Below are positions 1-9,035 of a stretch of DNA of 64,000 nt, piece by piece. The position numbers and the translations under genes are program-made. The stretch lies in contig NZ_JADBDT010000001.1 in assembly GCF_014873485.1 (NCBI RefSeq), positions 4,644,501 through 4,708,500 on the forward strand, given 5' to 3'. The notes beneath the pieces were generated by a model, which saw nothing but the letters and a program-made list of their open reading frames with translations, was not told where the DNA came from and did not search any database. The DNA is from Sphingopyxis sp. OAS728. Lineage in GTDB: Bacteria > Pseudomonadota > Alphaproteobacteria > Sphingomonadales > Sphingomonadaceae. The first letter of the stretch is position 1. Every line of letters begins with the position of its first letter.

Positions 1-1680
1 TCGGCCCTCCACTTCGCCGGCCCATTGATCGAGGCTTTGTTCGAGCACCGGGATCGGCAGGCAGCCCTGATCGAGGATCGCCTCGTGGAAGTCGGCAAGG
101 TCGAACTTTGCCCCCAGTCGCGCCTCTGCCCTGGCTCGGAGTTCGCGGAACTTGAGGCAGCCCCAGCGATAGCAGAGCGCCTGGCCCGGCAGATCGGTCG
201 CATAGCGCAGGATGTCGCTCGTCACCTGTTCGGGCTTTTCGAGCGTGTTGGCGCTCATATAGGCGTGCGCTTCTTCGAGCGTCCAGCCGAGCGCGTTGAG
301 CCCGGTATCGACCACCAGCCGCTGCGACACGAAACGCTGGTGCGACAGGAAACCATAATAATCATAGGGGTCGTCGAACAGCCCGGCCTCTTCGCCGAGC
401 CCCGACGCATATTCGGCCCACCCCTCGTTGAAGGCGGTCGAGGCGTGCAGGTTTCGCCGGATTTCCGGGAGCGCGGTATTCTCCTGCTGCCGCGACAGAT
501 GGACATGATGGCCCGGCACCAGTTCGTGGAAGATCAGCGCGGCGGCATTCATCTGCATGCGGTCGGGAATGCCGTTGCCGCTGTAGAAATAGATACCTTC
601 GGCGCCCGGTTCGGCCGGCGTCTGATAATAGCCGAAGGTCATGCCGGCCTCGAGCTCGCGCGGAAGTCGTTTCACTGCAGCCGGTGACTGCGGGGCTTTG
701 CGGAACATCCGGTCGAAAACCGGCGCCATCCGGTCGAGATGGCGGGCATAGGTCGCCTCCAGCGCCTCGGCCGACGGCGCCTTTGCCTTGGGATCCTCCC
801 GCAGGCGGTTATGGAACGATGCCTCGTCGCCATTATGGCCGAACTGCTCGATCCGCACGCGTTCCATCTCGGCGGCAAGGCGCCCGACTTCGTCGAGGCC
901 GAGTTGGTGAAGCGCCGCCGGATCGAGGTTGGCGCCAAGGTGGTAGCGAAGCCAGAGCCGGTAGGCTTCGGCGCCGCCCGGCTGATGCATCATGCCGGCC
1001 GCCTCGGGCGCGGCCGCTTCATAGTCGGCGCCGATCGTGTCGAGCAGCCGGGCAAAGGCGGGCTTCAGCTTCGCCTCGACGATCTCCACGACCGCTGCGC
1101 GCGTGGCCGCGTCGGCCGGCCGGTCGTCGGCGAGAAGCACGGTCGAGACGGCGATCGACGCATTGCCTTCCAGTGTCTTGCGCGCATTGGGCAGGGCGGG
1201 CCGTGGCAGTCGCCACCCGCGTTCGGCCTGCGCCAGCACGCGCTCGCGCATGCCGTCGATGGCGCCCGCGAATTCCGATGCCAGTTTCACGTAGCGCGCG
1301 GTTTCGGCGGGATCGGTCAGGTCGATCGGTGCGAAGACCATCCGGGGAATGAGCGACAGCCAGAGGCCCGAATAGGGCGCGATGCCAAAACCGGTCCACC
1401 AGCGCTGCGGCTCGTCGATTTCGGTTTCCAGCCAGTGGCGTATGAAACCGGCGGTCAGGCGATCGGTCCGATCGAGTCCCGTCAGGTCGAGGCGGTCGAG
1501 CCGGTCGCGGCGTTGCCGGGCCGCGGCGGCTATCGCCTCGGCTTCGGTCAGGTCGCCGCGGCCGAAGCGCACGACCTTCCGACCCGATGCGCTTGCCATA
1601 TAGGGATCACGTTCGAGGATCGCGGACCAGATGTCATCGACCAGCGCGTCGAGGGCAGGTTTCGCAGAATCGGTCGTCAT
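1..1680 (-). CDS. DUF885 family protein (putative metallopeptidase), 3' end cut by window
   Basis: The frame opens with an ATG at 1680 and stays open to base 1, giving 560 codons. It is incomplete at the C-terminus, but related proteins are about 570 residues long, so little is missing. The DUF885 signature HELVPGHHVH lies at residues 385-394 and is followed by FNEGWAEYASGLGEE, which supplies a conserved Glu. This looks like a zinc-peptidase active site. There is no signal peptide, so it is probably cytoplasmic. It is divergent from the AraC-type regulator, and the intervening 115 bp carries an element also found before the alpha/beta hydrolase at 3855. It is one of three DUF885 genes in the window, with others at 16705 and 29559. 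DUF885 proteins are thought to be carboxypeptidase-like, but the substrate cannot be read from sequence. Confidence 0.85.
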   Translation of the reverse strand, partial: MTTDSAKPALDALVDDIWSAILERDPYMASASGRKVVRFGRGDLTEAEAIAAAARQRRDRLDRLDLTGLDRTDRLTAGFIRHWLETEIDEPQRWWTGFGIAPYSGLWLSLIPRMVFAPIDLTDPAETARYVKLASEFAGAIDGMRERVLAQAERGWRLPRPALPNARKTLEGNASIAVSTVLLADDRPADAATRAAVVEIVEAKLKPAFARLLDTIGADYEAAAPEAAGMMHQPGGAEAYRLWLRYHLGANLDPAALHQLGLDEVGRLAAEMERVRIEQFGHNGDEASFHNRLREDPKAKAPSAEALEATYARHLDRMAPVFDRMFRKAPQSPAAVKRLPRELEAGMTFGYYQTPAEPGAEGIYFYSGNGIPDRMQMNAAALIFHELVPGHHVHLSRQQENTALPEIRRNLHASTAFNEGWAEYASGLGEEAGLFDDPYDYYGFLSHQRFVSQRLVVDTGLNALGWTLEEAHAYMSANTLEKPEQVTSDILRYATDLPGQALCYRWGCLKFRELRARAEARLGAKFDLADFHEAILDQGCLPIPVLEQSLDQWAGEVEGR

Positions 1681-1732
1681 ACCGCCATCTCCCGGTGAAT
1701 TTGTTGCAGCTTAATTGCGGACTCGACCGATG

Positions 1733-1760
1733 GCTTAGCTTAACGTACAAAACTGTTTGG
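1733..1760. promoter_or_regulatory. 28-bp element shared with 3914-3941
   Basis: This stretch matches 3914-3941 at 20 of 28 positions, beginning with an identical GCTTAGCTT. In both places it lies in the same orientation, 53-59 bp upstream of a minus-strand start (DUF885 at 1680 and the hydrolase at 3855). It is either a common promoter or a binding site for the adjacent AraC-type regulator. Confidence 0.45.
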
Positions 1761-1795
1761 AAAGCGTCTGAATCGGCGCATGTGGAGGCGGGATG

Positions 1796-2959
1796 ATGGA
1801 ATCCTTACCGGTTCACAAAGACTTGGAGAGCGAGATGGCGCTCGCAGCCGCGAGCCGGCCGGGCAATGTGCGGCGTCAAATGGCGGCTATGACGCCATCT
1901 GGGACTGCGGGAGGCGGGTTTCGCCGCTTCGCGATACAGGGCGATGTGCCGTCGCTGGCACTCAACTATGCGAAGCCGGACTGGGGCCTGCCCGAATATG
2001 AGGAACAGCCGCCCGAAATCGACATCATCGAACCGATGGGCGATCCCTGCCATTACCGGTTCCACATGGCGAAGGACTATGCGCAGGGCCATGTCGAGTT
2101 CTGCGGTCTCGCCGACGGCTTCCTTGTCCATTTTAATGACATAACGCATGATTTTCTGAACGCCATGTCGGTGCAGGCGCCCGATATCCTGCGCGTCCGC
2201 ATCGCGAGCGACGGCGACGGCGAATATGTGACGGCCAAGGGCGATCGCATCGATCTGAAAGGTGCGATGTCGGCGATCATCGTCGAGCCTGCCGGTGTGT
2301 CGCCCGCGAAGGCCGTTTTCATCGGCCACAACCGTACCGTGACCGTCTATATCCACCGCGACACGCTGCGTCAGCTTTATGCCGACCGCGTCCACGAATT
2401 GCCGTCCGCATTGCAGGCCTTTGTCGGGGGGCGTCTGCGTGAGACGGTTGCGCAGCGGTTGCCGCTGAATGCGTCGCTGCTACGCTGTCTTGAGGATCTG
2501 CACGGCTGTGACCTCGATGGGCATAGCCGCCGGCTCTATATCCGGTCGAAGGCAATCGAGATTTTGTGCCAGGCGTTCAAGGCGATGGCGAAGGACGATA
2601 GCGCCGGAGCCATCGATGGCACGGCGCAGGTCACGCGCGGCGTGCTCAAGGCGCAGCAGCGCCTGTTGGAGAATTTTGTCGATCCCCCGTCACTCGAAGA
2701 TCTGGCGCGTGATGTGGGGCTAAGCCGCAGCAGCCTTTGCGCGGGCTTCCGGCAGATCGTCGGGCAGACGGTGTTCGACTATATCGGCGACCTCCGCATG
2801 CGGCAGGCGCTGTCGATGCTCAACGAACGCACGGTCTCGATCACCGAAATCGCCTATGCCGTCGGCTACAGCCATCCGTCGAGCTTTTCTCTCGCGGTTC
2901 AGCGCCGCTTCGGTACGACGCCGAGCGAGCTTCGCCGGCGCGGATTGCCCGGCGCCTAG
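1796..2959 (+). CDS. AraC family transcriptional regulator
   Basis: This is a 387-residue protein. GGAGG at 1784-1788 is 7 nt before the ATG at 1796 and 4 nt before an alternative ATG at 1793, so 1796 is preferred. The C-terminal hundred residues form an AraC-type double helix-turn-helix: the first helix pair is around LARDVGLSRSSLCAGF (about residue 300) and the second around ITEIAYAVGYSHPSSFSLAV (about 349-370). The long N-terminal half resembles the ligand domain of PchR-like AraC proteins, which often control TonB-receptor uptake genes. It is divergent from the DUF885 gene and convergent with the hydrolase at 2956, the two stop codons overlapping within CCTAGG. It is a likely activator of these neighbours and perhaps of the TonB receptor at 5058; the inducer is unknown. 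Confidence 0.88.
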   Translation: MESLPVHKDLESEMALAAASRPGNVRRQMAAMTPSGTAGGGFRRFAIQGDVPSLALNYAKPDWGLPEYEEQPPEIDIIEPMGDPCHYRFHMAKDYAQGHVEFCGLADGFLVHFNDITHDFLNAMSVQAPDILRVRIASDGDGEYVTAKGDRIDLKGAMSAIIVEPAGVSPAKAVFIGHNRTVTVYIHRDTLRQLYADRVHELPSALQAFVGGRLRETVAQRLPLNASLLRCLEDLHGCDLDGHSRRLYIRSKAIEILCQAFKAMAKDDSAGAIDGTAQVTRGVLKAQQRLLENFVDPPSLEDLARDVGLSRSSLCAGFRQIVGQTVFDYIGDLRMRQALSMLNERTVSITEIAYAVGYSHPSSFSLAVQRRFGTTPSELRRRGLPGA

Positions 2960-3855
2960 GCCGTTCCGCGGTTGAAATAGCCGGCGACGGTACCGACGAT
3001 CCGGGCGCGGGCATCAGGGTGGCAATAGCCATGATGCCCGAAGCGGAAATAGTGAAACTGCGCGTCGGGGTTCTCGTCCGCGAGAACCAGCGCGAACGGC
3101 GCCTGCGCGTCATGGACACCGCAATAAAAGTCGAGCCGCACCGGGATCGAATGATAGTCGACGCCCCAGTCGTGCGCCGCCCATTTCAGCTCGGCCAGCA
3201 GCGCCGGTTTGTTCTTGCATTCCGTGACATACCACAGGATGTCGCCGATATCCTGTTCGGTGCCCGGCGGCGGGCCCATCAGGTTCAATGCATCGAACCT
3301 GCTTTTGCCCGGGCGCGGCTCGGTCTTCATCTTGCGTACCCGGCCCGACGCCGTCTCCGCGAGACTCGCGAGCAGCCAGGGCGCGTATCGCATCAGCCGA
3401 TAGGCGATCGCCACCGACCCCGCCGTGACGCGCCGGGCCATCGGGTCGAACCAGGGCACCGTCGGATTGATCGGCACGGCACCGATCACGCGGTCGGACA
3501 TGGCGGCGGCGATCGCCAGCGTCATCATGCCGCCGTTTGACTCTCCGAAACAGGCGAATTTGTCGATCTTCAGATGCGCCAGCAACTCGGCCAGATCGTG
3601 CGAATAGGCGCCGGCCGGGCGGCCGGGGCAAAGCGAGGAACCGCCGGCGCCGGGCCGGTTCGTCGAGATGAGCCGGATGTTGTTCGCTACCGCCTCGCGA
3701 TGGAAGATCCCGGCTTCGGGGCTGAAACTGCCGCCGCCGTGGAAATAGAGCACGGGCCGTCCTTCGGGCACACCGAATTCCTGCCACGTCAGTTGCCTGC
3801 CATCGGCGAGGATGATCGATTGCACGGGGGGCTCGATCAGCGGGATTACGTCCAT
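2956..3855 (-). CDS. alpha/beta hydrolase
   Basis: This 299-residue protein has the alpha/beta-hydrolase fold. It has an HGGG oxyanion-type turn near residue 40, the nucleophile elbow GESNGG with Ser106, a plausible acid in GVHDAQ and a C-terminal His in FGHHGY. There is no signal peptide, so it should act in the cytoplasm on an ester, amide or carbonate bond. It lies tail to tail with the AraC-type gene, the stop codons overlapping by four bases. Its upstream region (3856-4036) carries the 28-bp element shared with the DUF885/AraC intergenic region and a perfect AAAATGC-A-GCATTTT palindrome. This suggests common control with the AraC-type regulator. The substrate is unknown. Confidence 0.85.
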   Translation of the reverse strand: MDVIPLIEPPVQSIILADGRQLTWQEFGVPEGRPVLYFHGGGSFSPEAGIFHREAVANNIRLISTNRPGAGGSSLCPGRPAGAYSHDLAELLAHLKIDKFACFGESNGGMMTLAIAAAMSDRVIGAVPINPTVPWFDPMARRVTAGSVAIAYRLMRYAPWLLASLAETASGRVRKMKTEPRPGKSRFDALNLMGPPPGTEQDIGDILWYVTECKNKPALLAELKWAAHDWGVDYHSIPVRLDFYCGVHDAQAPFALVLADENPDAQFHYFRFGHHGYCHPDARARIVGTVAGYFNRGTA

Positions 3856-3913
3856 CGATTTCTTCCTTCTGCCGATATTGGCCTAGCGAGCCTATCGCTT
3901 GTCTCCGTGCGCC

Positions 3914-3941
3914 GCTTAGCTTGCAGTGCAAATTTGTTCGG
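3914..3941. promoter_or_regulatory. 28-bp element shared with 1733-1760
   Basis: This is the second copy of the element described at 1733-1760 (20/28 identity). It lies 59 bp upstream of the hydrolase start and in the same orientation relative to it. It is a candidate promoter or AraC-type operator. Confidence 0.45.
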
Positions 3942-3948
3942 CGATCGT

Positions 3949-3963
3949 AAAATGCAGCATTTT
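3949..3963. promoter_or_regulatory. perfect 15-bp palindrome AAAATGC-A-GCATTTT
   Basis: This odd-centred perfect palindrome lies in the 181-bp gap between the hydrolase start (3855) and the end of the esterase gene (4037). It is a possible operator for the hydrolase promoter. It differs from the 14-bp palindrome found elsewhere in the island, so a different protein would bind it. Confidence 0.3.
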
Positions 3964-4036
3964 GTTATGCAGATATTGTCTTTGCCGGGGCAAGGCTGTC
4001 GCCGGGAAGGCAGGTCGATGGGGCCGACATTCCGGC

Positions 4037-5041
4037 CTAGGCGCGCACGCGATAGAATTGTCGCATGAATTCGAAGGCGGCCGGGTGCGCCAGCGTCATA
4101 TGGCTCTCGTCCGGCATCAGCTTGCTGGAGAAATCGAGCCCCTTGACCGGTGTCGCGCCCGCTGTCCGGATGAATTCGATCGATCCGCCGCCGACCATAT
4201 ATTGATAGAGCCCAGGCACCGTCAGTTCGCGCGTGCCGACGGTGAGGTGCAGGTTACGCTCGCTGAGACCGCCGGCGGCGGCCGCGTCGGCGTGGAGTTT
4301 GAACACGGTCGACGCGCCGGGAAGGATGCCCGGACTGCTCGCGCCGAAATAGCGGAAGATCGTCCTGGGCTGGAGCGCGGCATAGGTGGTGAAAAGACCG
4401 CCATAGGAGTGGCCGAACAGCCCCAGATTGTCCGGCTGGATACGGTAGTTTTTGGCGATGAAGGGATAGAGCTCGTCGCTGAGGAAGGCGAGGAAACGGT
4501 CGCCCGCGGGATTTTCCAGATTATGGATGTAAAGCTCGATCCCGGCTTCATCGAGCAGGTCCGACGCGCCGCCGTTCCGCATTGCGTCGACCATCCCGGG
4601 CGGCAGCGGTTCCTTCGGCGGTAGCAGGTCGCGCGCGCGCACCGCGAGCGAGACGTCGGCGTCCTTGCCGGTGTAGCCGATGCAGACCTGGACCGTGGAC
4701 TGATATTTGTCGATCAAATCCCATTGGCCAAGCTCGCAGAGCATCGTTGAAAAGGCAACGAAATGATTGCCGTCGGGCGCAAAGACCGCCGGAAAGCGGC
4801 GCGACGGATCCTTGTCATAAACCTCGGGGACCGAGACCCAGACGGCGTAACGCGCGCCGGCACGGGCCGAATCGATCTCATAATATTTCGTCCGCGGGAA
4901 CATAGACGCATAGGGCATGGGCATCGACTGGAAGGTGCCCGGCGCGGCCTTCGGGGCCTTCGCGGTGGCCGACGTTGTAGCGGTGGCCGCAAGGCCGCCA
5001 GCCAGCAACAGCGCGGCGCGGCGATCGATCTTCTGGAGCAT
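4037..5041 (-). CDS. exported esterase D-family alpha/beta hydrolase
   Basis: This is a 334-residue protein from the ATG at 5041; the open frame extends further upstream but the extension has no sensible sequence. The N-terminus MLQKIDRRAALLLAGGLA followed by an Ala/Thr-rich stretch is an export signal with a twin-arginine look. The mature part is an Esterase_D/IroE-like alpha/beta hydrolase with nucleophile motif GLFGHSYGG (Ser212), an acidic residue in VGTRELT and a C-terminal DESHMT His. It starts 16 bp after the TonB receptor gene and is almost certainly co-transcribed with it. Periplasmic enzymes of this family next to TonB receptors often open imported esters, IroE acting on enterobactin-type siderophores being the known case. 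Here it may perform the first cut on the receptor's ligand. Confidence 0.85.
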   Translation of the reverse strand: MLQKIDRRAALLLAGGLAATATTSATAKAPKAAPGTFQSMPMPYASMFPRTKYYEIDSARAGARYAVWVSVPEVYDKDPSRRFPAVFAPDGNHFVAFSTMLCELGQWDLIDKYQSTVQVCIGYTGKDADVSLAVRARDLLPPKEPLPPGMVDAMRNGGASDLLDEAGIELYIHNLENPAGDRFLAFLSDELYPFIAKNYRIQPDNLGLFGHSYGGLFTTYAALQPRTIFRYFGASSPGILPGASTVFKLHADAAAAGGLSERNLHLTVGTRELTVPGLYQYMVGGGSIEFIRTAGATPVKGLDFSSKLMPDESHMTLAHPAAFEFMRQFYRVRA

Positions 5042-5057
5042 CTCGCTTTCCCTTCGA

Positions 5058-7295
5058 TCAGAAATTGGCGGTGGCCGACAGGATGAAAGCGCGGGGGCGC
5101 GTGACCGTCGCATTGGTCGGAACCGGCTGCCCGGCATAAAGTGCGTTGGTCGCGAGCGACGTGTAGCCGAGTTTGTCGAACAGGTTTTCGACCCGAAGCT
5201 GGAGCGACACCGGCGACATTTCGAGCCCGGCGCGCAGATCGACGGTGGTCACCGATGGTATCTTGATATTAGGGTTCAGCGCATAGCCGGGATAGCTGCT
5301 CGGCATGTCGGACTGCATCCGGATTGTCGCGCCGATTGATCCCTTGATCTTGTCGGAGAAGGGAATTTTCTGGTCGGCGAACGCGGCGACGGTCCAGCTC
5401 GGCGTCAGCGGCAATTTGTCACCCGATTGCGCGCCCAGCGATGCCGCGGCAACCGGGTCGATCTTGCTGATGCGCGCGTTCGTGTGGCCGACATTGGCGC
5501 CGAAGACGAAATTCTGCGACGGCCGCGCCTGGAGTTCGAGCTCGAAACCGTCGACCTTGGCCGAACCGGCGTTGCCCTGCAGCGTGACGCCGCCGAACAG
5601 GGTGTTCAGCTGAATATCCTTCCAGTCTATATGATAGACGGCAAGGTTGGCGGAAAGCGCACCGTCGAGCGCGGTCGCCTTGACCCCGGCTTCGTAGTTC
5701 CAGACGGTATCCGCGCGGATTACCGTTTGCGCGGTGGGCGGCAGCAGCGTCGAATTTTGCGGGCCGCCGGGGCGATAGCCGCTCGCGGCGCGGGCATAGA
5801 GGCTGACATTGTCGGTCGGGCGATAGCGGACCGTCGCGAGATAGGTGGTCGCATCGTCGCTGAACGACGTCGAGGTCGGCTGTGTCGGCGCATAGAAGAG
5901 GATGCCGGCGGGGCCGCGCGACGACTGGTCGTTCTTCGCATAGCGGATGCCGCCGGTCACATCGAGCCGGTCGGTCAGATAGAAGGTCAGGTTCCCGAAG
6001 GCCGCATATTCCTCGTAATTCGCAAAGGAGGTGCTGCGGAACAGGATGTCGAACGGCGTGGGGAGCGGCGTGCCCGCCGCGTTGCGCGCGGTGATGACGA
6101 ACGGGTAACGGCTTTTCTCGTTGGTGTAGAAACCGCCGGCGACGAATTCGAACGCCCCGATGCGGTCCGACACGAAGCGCAGTTCGGCCGAGAATTTCTT
6201 CATATTGGGACCAAGGTCGCCGATCGTCTGGGTGCCCGGCGGGACAATGCCGATGAGCGAAAGATAGCTGCCGTAGATGTCGGTATAGTCCGAACTGATC
6301 GCCGATTGCGTTTTGACGTAGTTCGCCACCGCGACGATGGCGCCGGCGTCGGTCTCGTAACTCGCGGTGCCGCCCACCGACCGATATTTGATCTGGCTGC
6401 CGCCGGTGCCATCGACCGCGCTGAACTTGTATTTTCCGAAAAGCGGCCGCGTCGTCCCGGTGACATTATCCTGTCCCGAACTGTTGTCATTGTCGATGTC
6501 CTGGTAAAAACCGGTCAGGTCGAGCGTCAGCCGTTCGGTCGGTGTGACGCGCAGCGCGATGCGCCCGCCCTTGATCGTCGAGCTGTTGACGTTGTTCTCG
6601 CCCGTCGCGACATTGTCGGTGAAACCTGCGGTTTTCCGATAGAAGCCCGAGATGCGCACCGCGAGCTTGTCGGTGATGACGGGCAGGTTCACCGCGGCGC
6701 GCGCGGCCCAGCCTTCGTCGCCGTGCGCGAGCGTTTCGCCCTCGACCTGCGCCATGCCCGAAAAGCTCGACGGGTCTGCCTTCTTCGTGATGACGCGGAC
6801 GAGGCCGCCGAGGTTGCTGGCGCCGTAGAGCGTGCCTTGCGGGCCCTTCAGCACCTCGATCCGCTCGACATCGACCAGGTCGGGAGACGGCGTGACCAGC
6901 GAGCCGACCGACAGGAAGCCGTTCGACGAATAGGGTGCATCGTCGATATAGAAGGCCGACGTGTTCGTCGTCTGCTGTGGCCCGGTGTTGAGCCCGCGCA
7001 GGATGACGGTACCCGTGCCCGGCGCGCCGAAATCGCGCTGGCTGAGGCCGGGCGTGAGCGTTCCATAATCGCGGAAGTCGCGGATACCGAGCGTCTCGAT
7101 CGCGTCGCTTCCGATCGCGGTAATCGCGGTCGGCACATCGCGCAGACGCTCTTCGCGCTTGCTGGCGGTGACGACGATCTCGGCGCCATGATATTCGCTG
7201 CCCGAACTGCCGTCGACCGATTGCGCGTAGGCGCCAGGTGCGGTGATCAGCGCGCCCGTGCACGCGGTTGCCAGCCATAATTTCCTGTACTGCAT
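5058..7295 (-). CDS. TonB-dependent receptor 1
   Basis: This is a 745-residue outer-membrane receptor. The start ATG at 7295 follows AAGGGGAG and begins a signal peptide that ends around GAYAQS. A TonB-box-like EIVVTASKREERL precedes the plug domain (LRDVPTAITAI, VERIEVLKGPQGTLYG, GGLVRVITKK), and the barrel ends in aromatic ATANF. It is closely similar to the receptor at 27124, sharing long identical stretches such as LGIRDFRDY and QGTLYGASNLGGLVR. It belongs to the CirA/FecA-like set expanded in sphingomonads, which import many compounds besides iron chelates. A perfect copy of the 14-bp palindrome lies 72 bp upstream (7367-7380), placing it in the TetR regulon. The exported esterase gene follows 16 bp downstream. 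Confidence 0.93.
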   Translation of the reverse strand: MQYRKLWLATACTGALITAPGAYAQSVDGSSGSEYHGAEIVVTASKREERLRDVPTAITAIGSDAIETLGIRDFRDYGTLTPGLSQRDFGAPGTGTVILRGLNTGPQQTTNTSAFYIDDAPYSSNGFLSVGSLVTPSPDLVDVERIEVLKGPQGTLYGASNLGGLVRVITKKADPSSFSGMAQVEGETLAHGDEGWAARAAVNLPVITDKLAVRISGFYRKTAGFTDNVATGENNVNSSTIKGGRIALRVTPTERLTLDLTGFYQDIDNDNSSGQDNVTGTTRPLFGKYKFSAVDGTGGSQIKYRSVGGTASYETDAGAIVAVANYVKTQSAISSDYTDIYGSYLSLIGIVPPGTQTIGDLGPNMKKFSAELRFVSDRIGAFEFVAGGFYTNEKSRYPFVITARNAAGTPLPTPFDILFRSTSFANYEEYAAFGNLTFYLTDRLDVTGGIRYAKNDQSSRGPAGILFYAPTQPTSTSFSDDATTYLATVRYRPTDNVSLYARAASGYRPGGPQNSTLLPPTAQTVIRADTVWNYEAGVKATALDGALSANLAVYHIDWKDIQLNTLFGGVTLQGNAGSAKVDGFELELQARPSQNFVFGANVGHTNARISKIDPVAAASLGAQSGDKLPLTPSWTVAAFADQKIPFSDKIKGSIGATIRMQSDMPSSYPGYALNPNIKIPSVTTVDLRAGLEMSPVSLQLRVENLFDKLGYTSLATNALYAGQPVPTNATVTRPRAFILSATANF

Positions 7296-7620
7296 CGTCA
7301 CTCCCCTTGGTCGCCAAGCCACCTCTTGCGTTTTGGTTCGATCTCTCCGGATCGATAGGTCAATTGATACATTAATGCATTCAATTGACAAGTCTCGCGT
7401 GATTGCGAGAAATATTGTATATAAATAGATAGTTATATCGATTTTGAAGAAAAATCGCGTATGGCCTGTCGAATGGCTGGCCGCGCGGAATAGGGCGCCT
7501 AGACCTCGAATCATGACCTTTCAGGATCGGATTTCCGGCGTATGTCGCCAACGGTTCGCCGAGAGCAGTGGAGCGTCGATATAATATTCAGTAATGCATT
7601 GTTGGTCGGACGCTTGGGCT
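7296..7620. other. intergenic region between TonB receptor 1 and folD
   Basis: I see no gene in these 325 bp. The stretch is AT-rich compared with its surroundings and holds the promoter region of TonB receptor 1, one perfect 14-bp palindrome (7367-7380) and a weaker related half-site, ATTCAGTAATGCAT, at 7586-7599. No terminator hairpin is evident after folD. Confidence 0.6.
7367..7380. promoter_or_regulatory. putative TetR operator, ATACATTAATGCAT
   Basis: This is a perfect match to the palindrome ATRCAY-NN-RTGYAT, 72 bp upstream of TonB receptor 1. It is flanked by CAATTGA on both sides, so the dyad is larger than the core. Repression by the TetR protein at 19728 is inferred from the copy before its own gene. 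Confidence 0.65.
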
Positions 7621-8565
7621 TCAGATTCGGACCAGTTGCGATGCCGGTTCCTTTCCGACGGCGGCTTCGCCATCGCGATCCGACTTCATCGCGATGGCCG
7701 CGCGCAGGGTGTTTTCCAGCAAGCATGCAATCGTCATCGGTCCGACGCCGCCCGGAACCGGGGTGATCGCAGCTGCGCGCGCCTTCGCTTCGTCGAAGCA
7801 GACATCGCCGACGATCCGCGATCCGTTGCCGTTGTCGCCCGGCACGCGATTGATGCCGACGTCGACGACGACGGCGCCGGGCTTGATCCACGATCCCCGG
7901 ATCAGCCCCGGGGCGCCGGCGGCGCTCACCAATATGTCGGCGCGTGCGACAAGTTCGGGAAGGTCGCGGGTGTGGATATGGGCAATCGACACCGTGCAGC
8001 GGGCCTGGAGGAGCAGCTGCGCCATCGGGCGGCCGACAATGTTCGAGCAGCCGACGACCACGGCGTTCAGCCCCTCGAGCGAGCCGAGCTCGTCGGCGAG
8101 CAGCATCATGCAGCCCATTGGGGTGCAGGGAATGATCCGGCCATCGACCGCTTCGCCGTCGCTCGCGAGCAGTCCGACGTTGACCGGATGAAAGCCGTCG
8201 ACATCCTTGCGCGGATCGACACGGCGCAGCACGGCCGCCTTGTCGATATGCGGCGGCAGCGGCAGCTGCACCAATATGCCGTGCACGGTTCCGTCGTGGT
8301 TGAGCCGGTCGATCAGCGCCAGCAACTCGTCCTGCGAAATCGTGGCGGAAAGCCGGTGACTTTCGCTTTGCATTCCGACCGCGGCCGCCTGCTCGCCCTT
8401 GCGACGGACATATATGGCGCTGGCGGGATCGTCGCCGACCAATATTGCGGCGAGCTTGGGCACGACGCCGGATTCGTCGCGCAGCCGTTCCACGCCGATC
8501 GCGATGTCGCGGCGCAATTGGTCGGCGCGCCGCTTCCCGTCGATTATCCGCGCTGTCGCCGTCAT
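7621..8565 (-). CDS. folD: bifunctional methylene-THF dehydrogenase / methenyl-THF cyclohydrolase
   Basis: This 314-residue enzyme interconverts 5,10-methylene-THF, methenyl-THF and 10-formyl-THF. FolD signatures are all present in order: [14 protein letters not shown] with the active-site Lys, [29 protein letters not shown], the dinucleotide motif GCSNIVGRP and [18 protein letters not shown]. The ATG at 8565 is preceded by GGAGAGG; a GTG four codons upstream overlaps that ribosome site and is less likely. It is divergent from soxB, with a perfect operator copy 52 bp upstream. It should oxidise the methylene-THF made by the adjacent sarcosine oxidase, feeding PurU. It may be a pathway-dedicated copy in addition to a housekeeping one elsewhere. 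Confidence 0.95.
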   Translation of the reverse strand: MTATARIIDGKRRADQLRRDIAIGVERLRDESGVVPKLAAILVGDDPASAIYVRRKGEQAAAVGMQSESHRLSATISQDELLALIDRLNHDGTVHGILVQLPLPPHIDKAAVLRRVDPRKDVDGFHPVNVGLLASDGEAVDGRIIPCTPMGCMMLLADELGSLEGLNAVVVGCSNIVGRPMAQLLLQARCTVSIAHIHTRDLPELVARADILVSAAGAPGLIRGSWIKPGAVVVDVGINRVPGDNGNGSRIVGDVCFDEAKARAAAITPVPGGVGPMTIACLLENTLRAAIAMKSDRDGEAAVGKEPASQLVRI

Positions 8566-8616
8566 CTTCCTCTCCACTGCGGTGTAGGCCGAGTCTCATC
8601 GGCTGGCGGCTTATAT

Positions 8617-8630
8617 ATACATATATGCAT
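8617..8630. promoter_or_regulatory. putative TetR operator, ATACATATATGCAT
   Basis: This is a perfect match to ATRCAY-NN-RTGYAT, 52 bp upstream of the folD start. It differs by one base from the copy at 31475-31488 read on the other strand. Confidence 0.65.
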
Positions 8631-8996
8631 AAAATGAAAGTGCGTGGTCATGTCATATTATATGGTCGAGCGATGACCGCTGGCCGATGTCGAAGCAGCG
8701 CGCGCTTCAAAACATTCGTCTATCGATCAATTGTCGGCCAGAATCGGGAGGATTCGCGCGAGGATCTCCAGCCGGCCGTTCCGTGGAATTTCTTCGGTGA
8801 CATCCCGTTTGTTTGCGTCGGCCCGGCCGGTTGCGCAAAGAAATGCATTTCTGTGCTCAATCGGTATCCGTCGGCTGGCGCAGCGGAGCATATTCATTAT
8901 CATTCTGAAATACATGGACTAATGACAATTCATCGCACACTTTGTCGGGCGAGACGGCCGGACGTTCATCACCAAAAAAGCCTATTGCGCATTTGC

Positions 8997-9010
8997 ATAC
9001 ATATGTGCAT
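8997..9010. promoter_or_regulatory. putative TetR operator, ATACATATGTGCAT
   Basis: This perfect consensus match ends 25 bp before the soxB start codon, close enough to overlap the promoter or early transcript and block expression. Its core ATACATATGTG is identical to that at 24198-24208 before a GGT-like gene. Confidence 0.65.
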
Positions 9011-9035
9011 CTAAAGGGCGAGAGGAAGGTGAGTC

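Larger units (their letters stand above)
8566..9035. other. divergent promoter region folD/soxB
   Basis: I find no convincing gene in these 470 bp. It is AT-richer than the flanks and has a perfect operator near each end (8617-8630 for folD, 8997-9010 for soxB), so both divergent operons appear to be controlled from here. Confidence 0.55.

Noticed and set aside
5427..7280. Long plus-strand open frame opposite TonB receptor 1
   Set aside because: It is a shadow of the receptor; the minus strand has signal peptide, plug and barrel features.
7586..7599. Second operator between TonB receptor 1 and folD
   Set aside because: ATTCAGTAATGCAT has one good half but two mismatches, and it lies at the 3' side of folD, about 290 bp from the receptor start.
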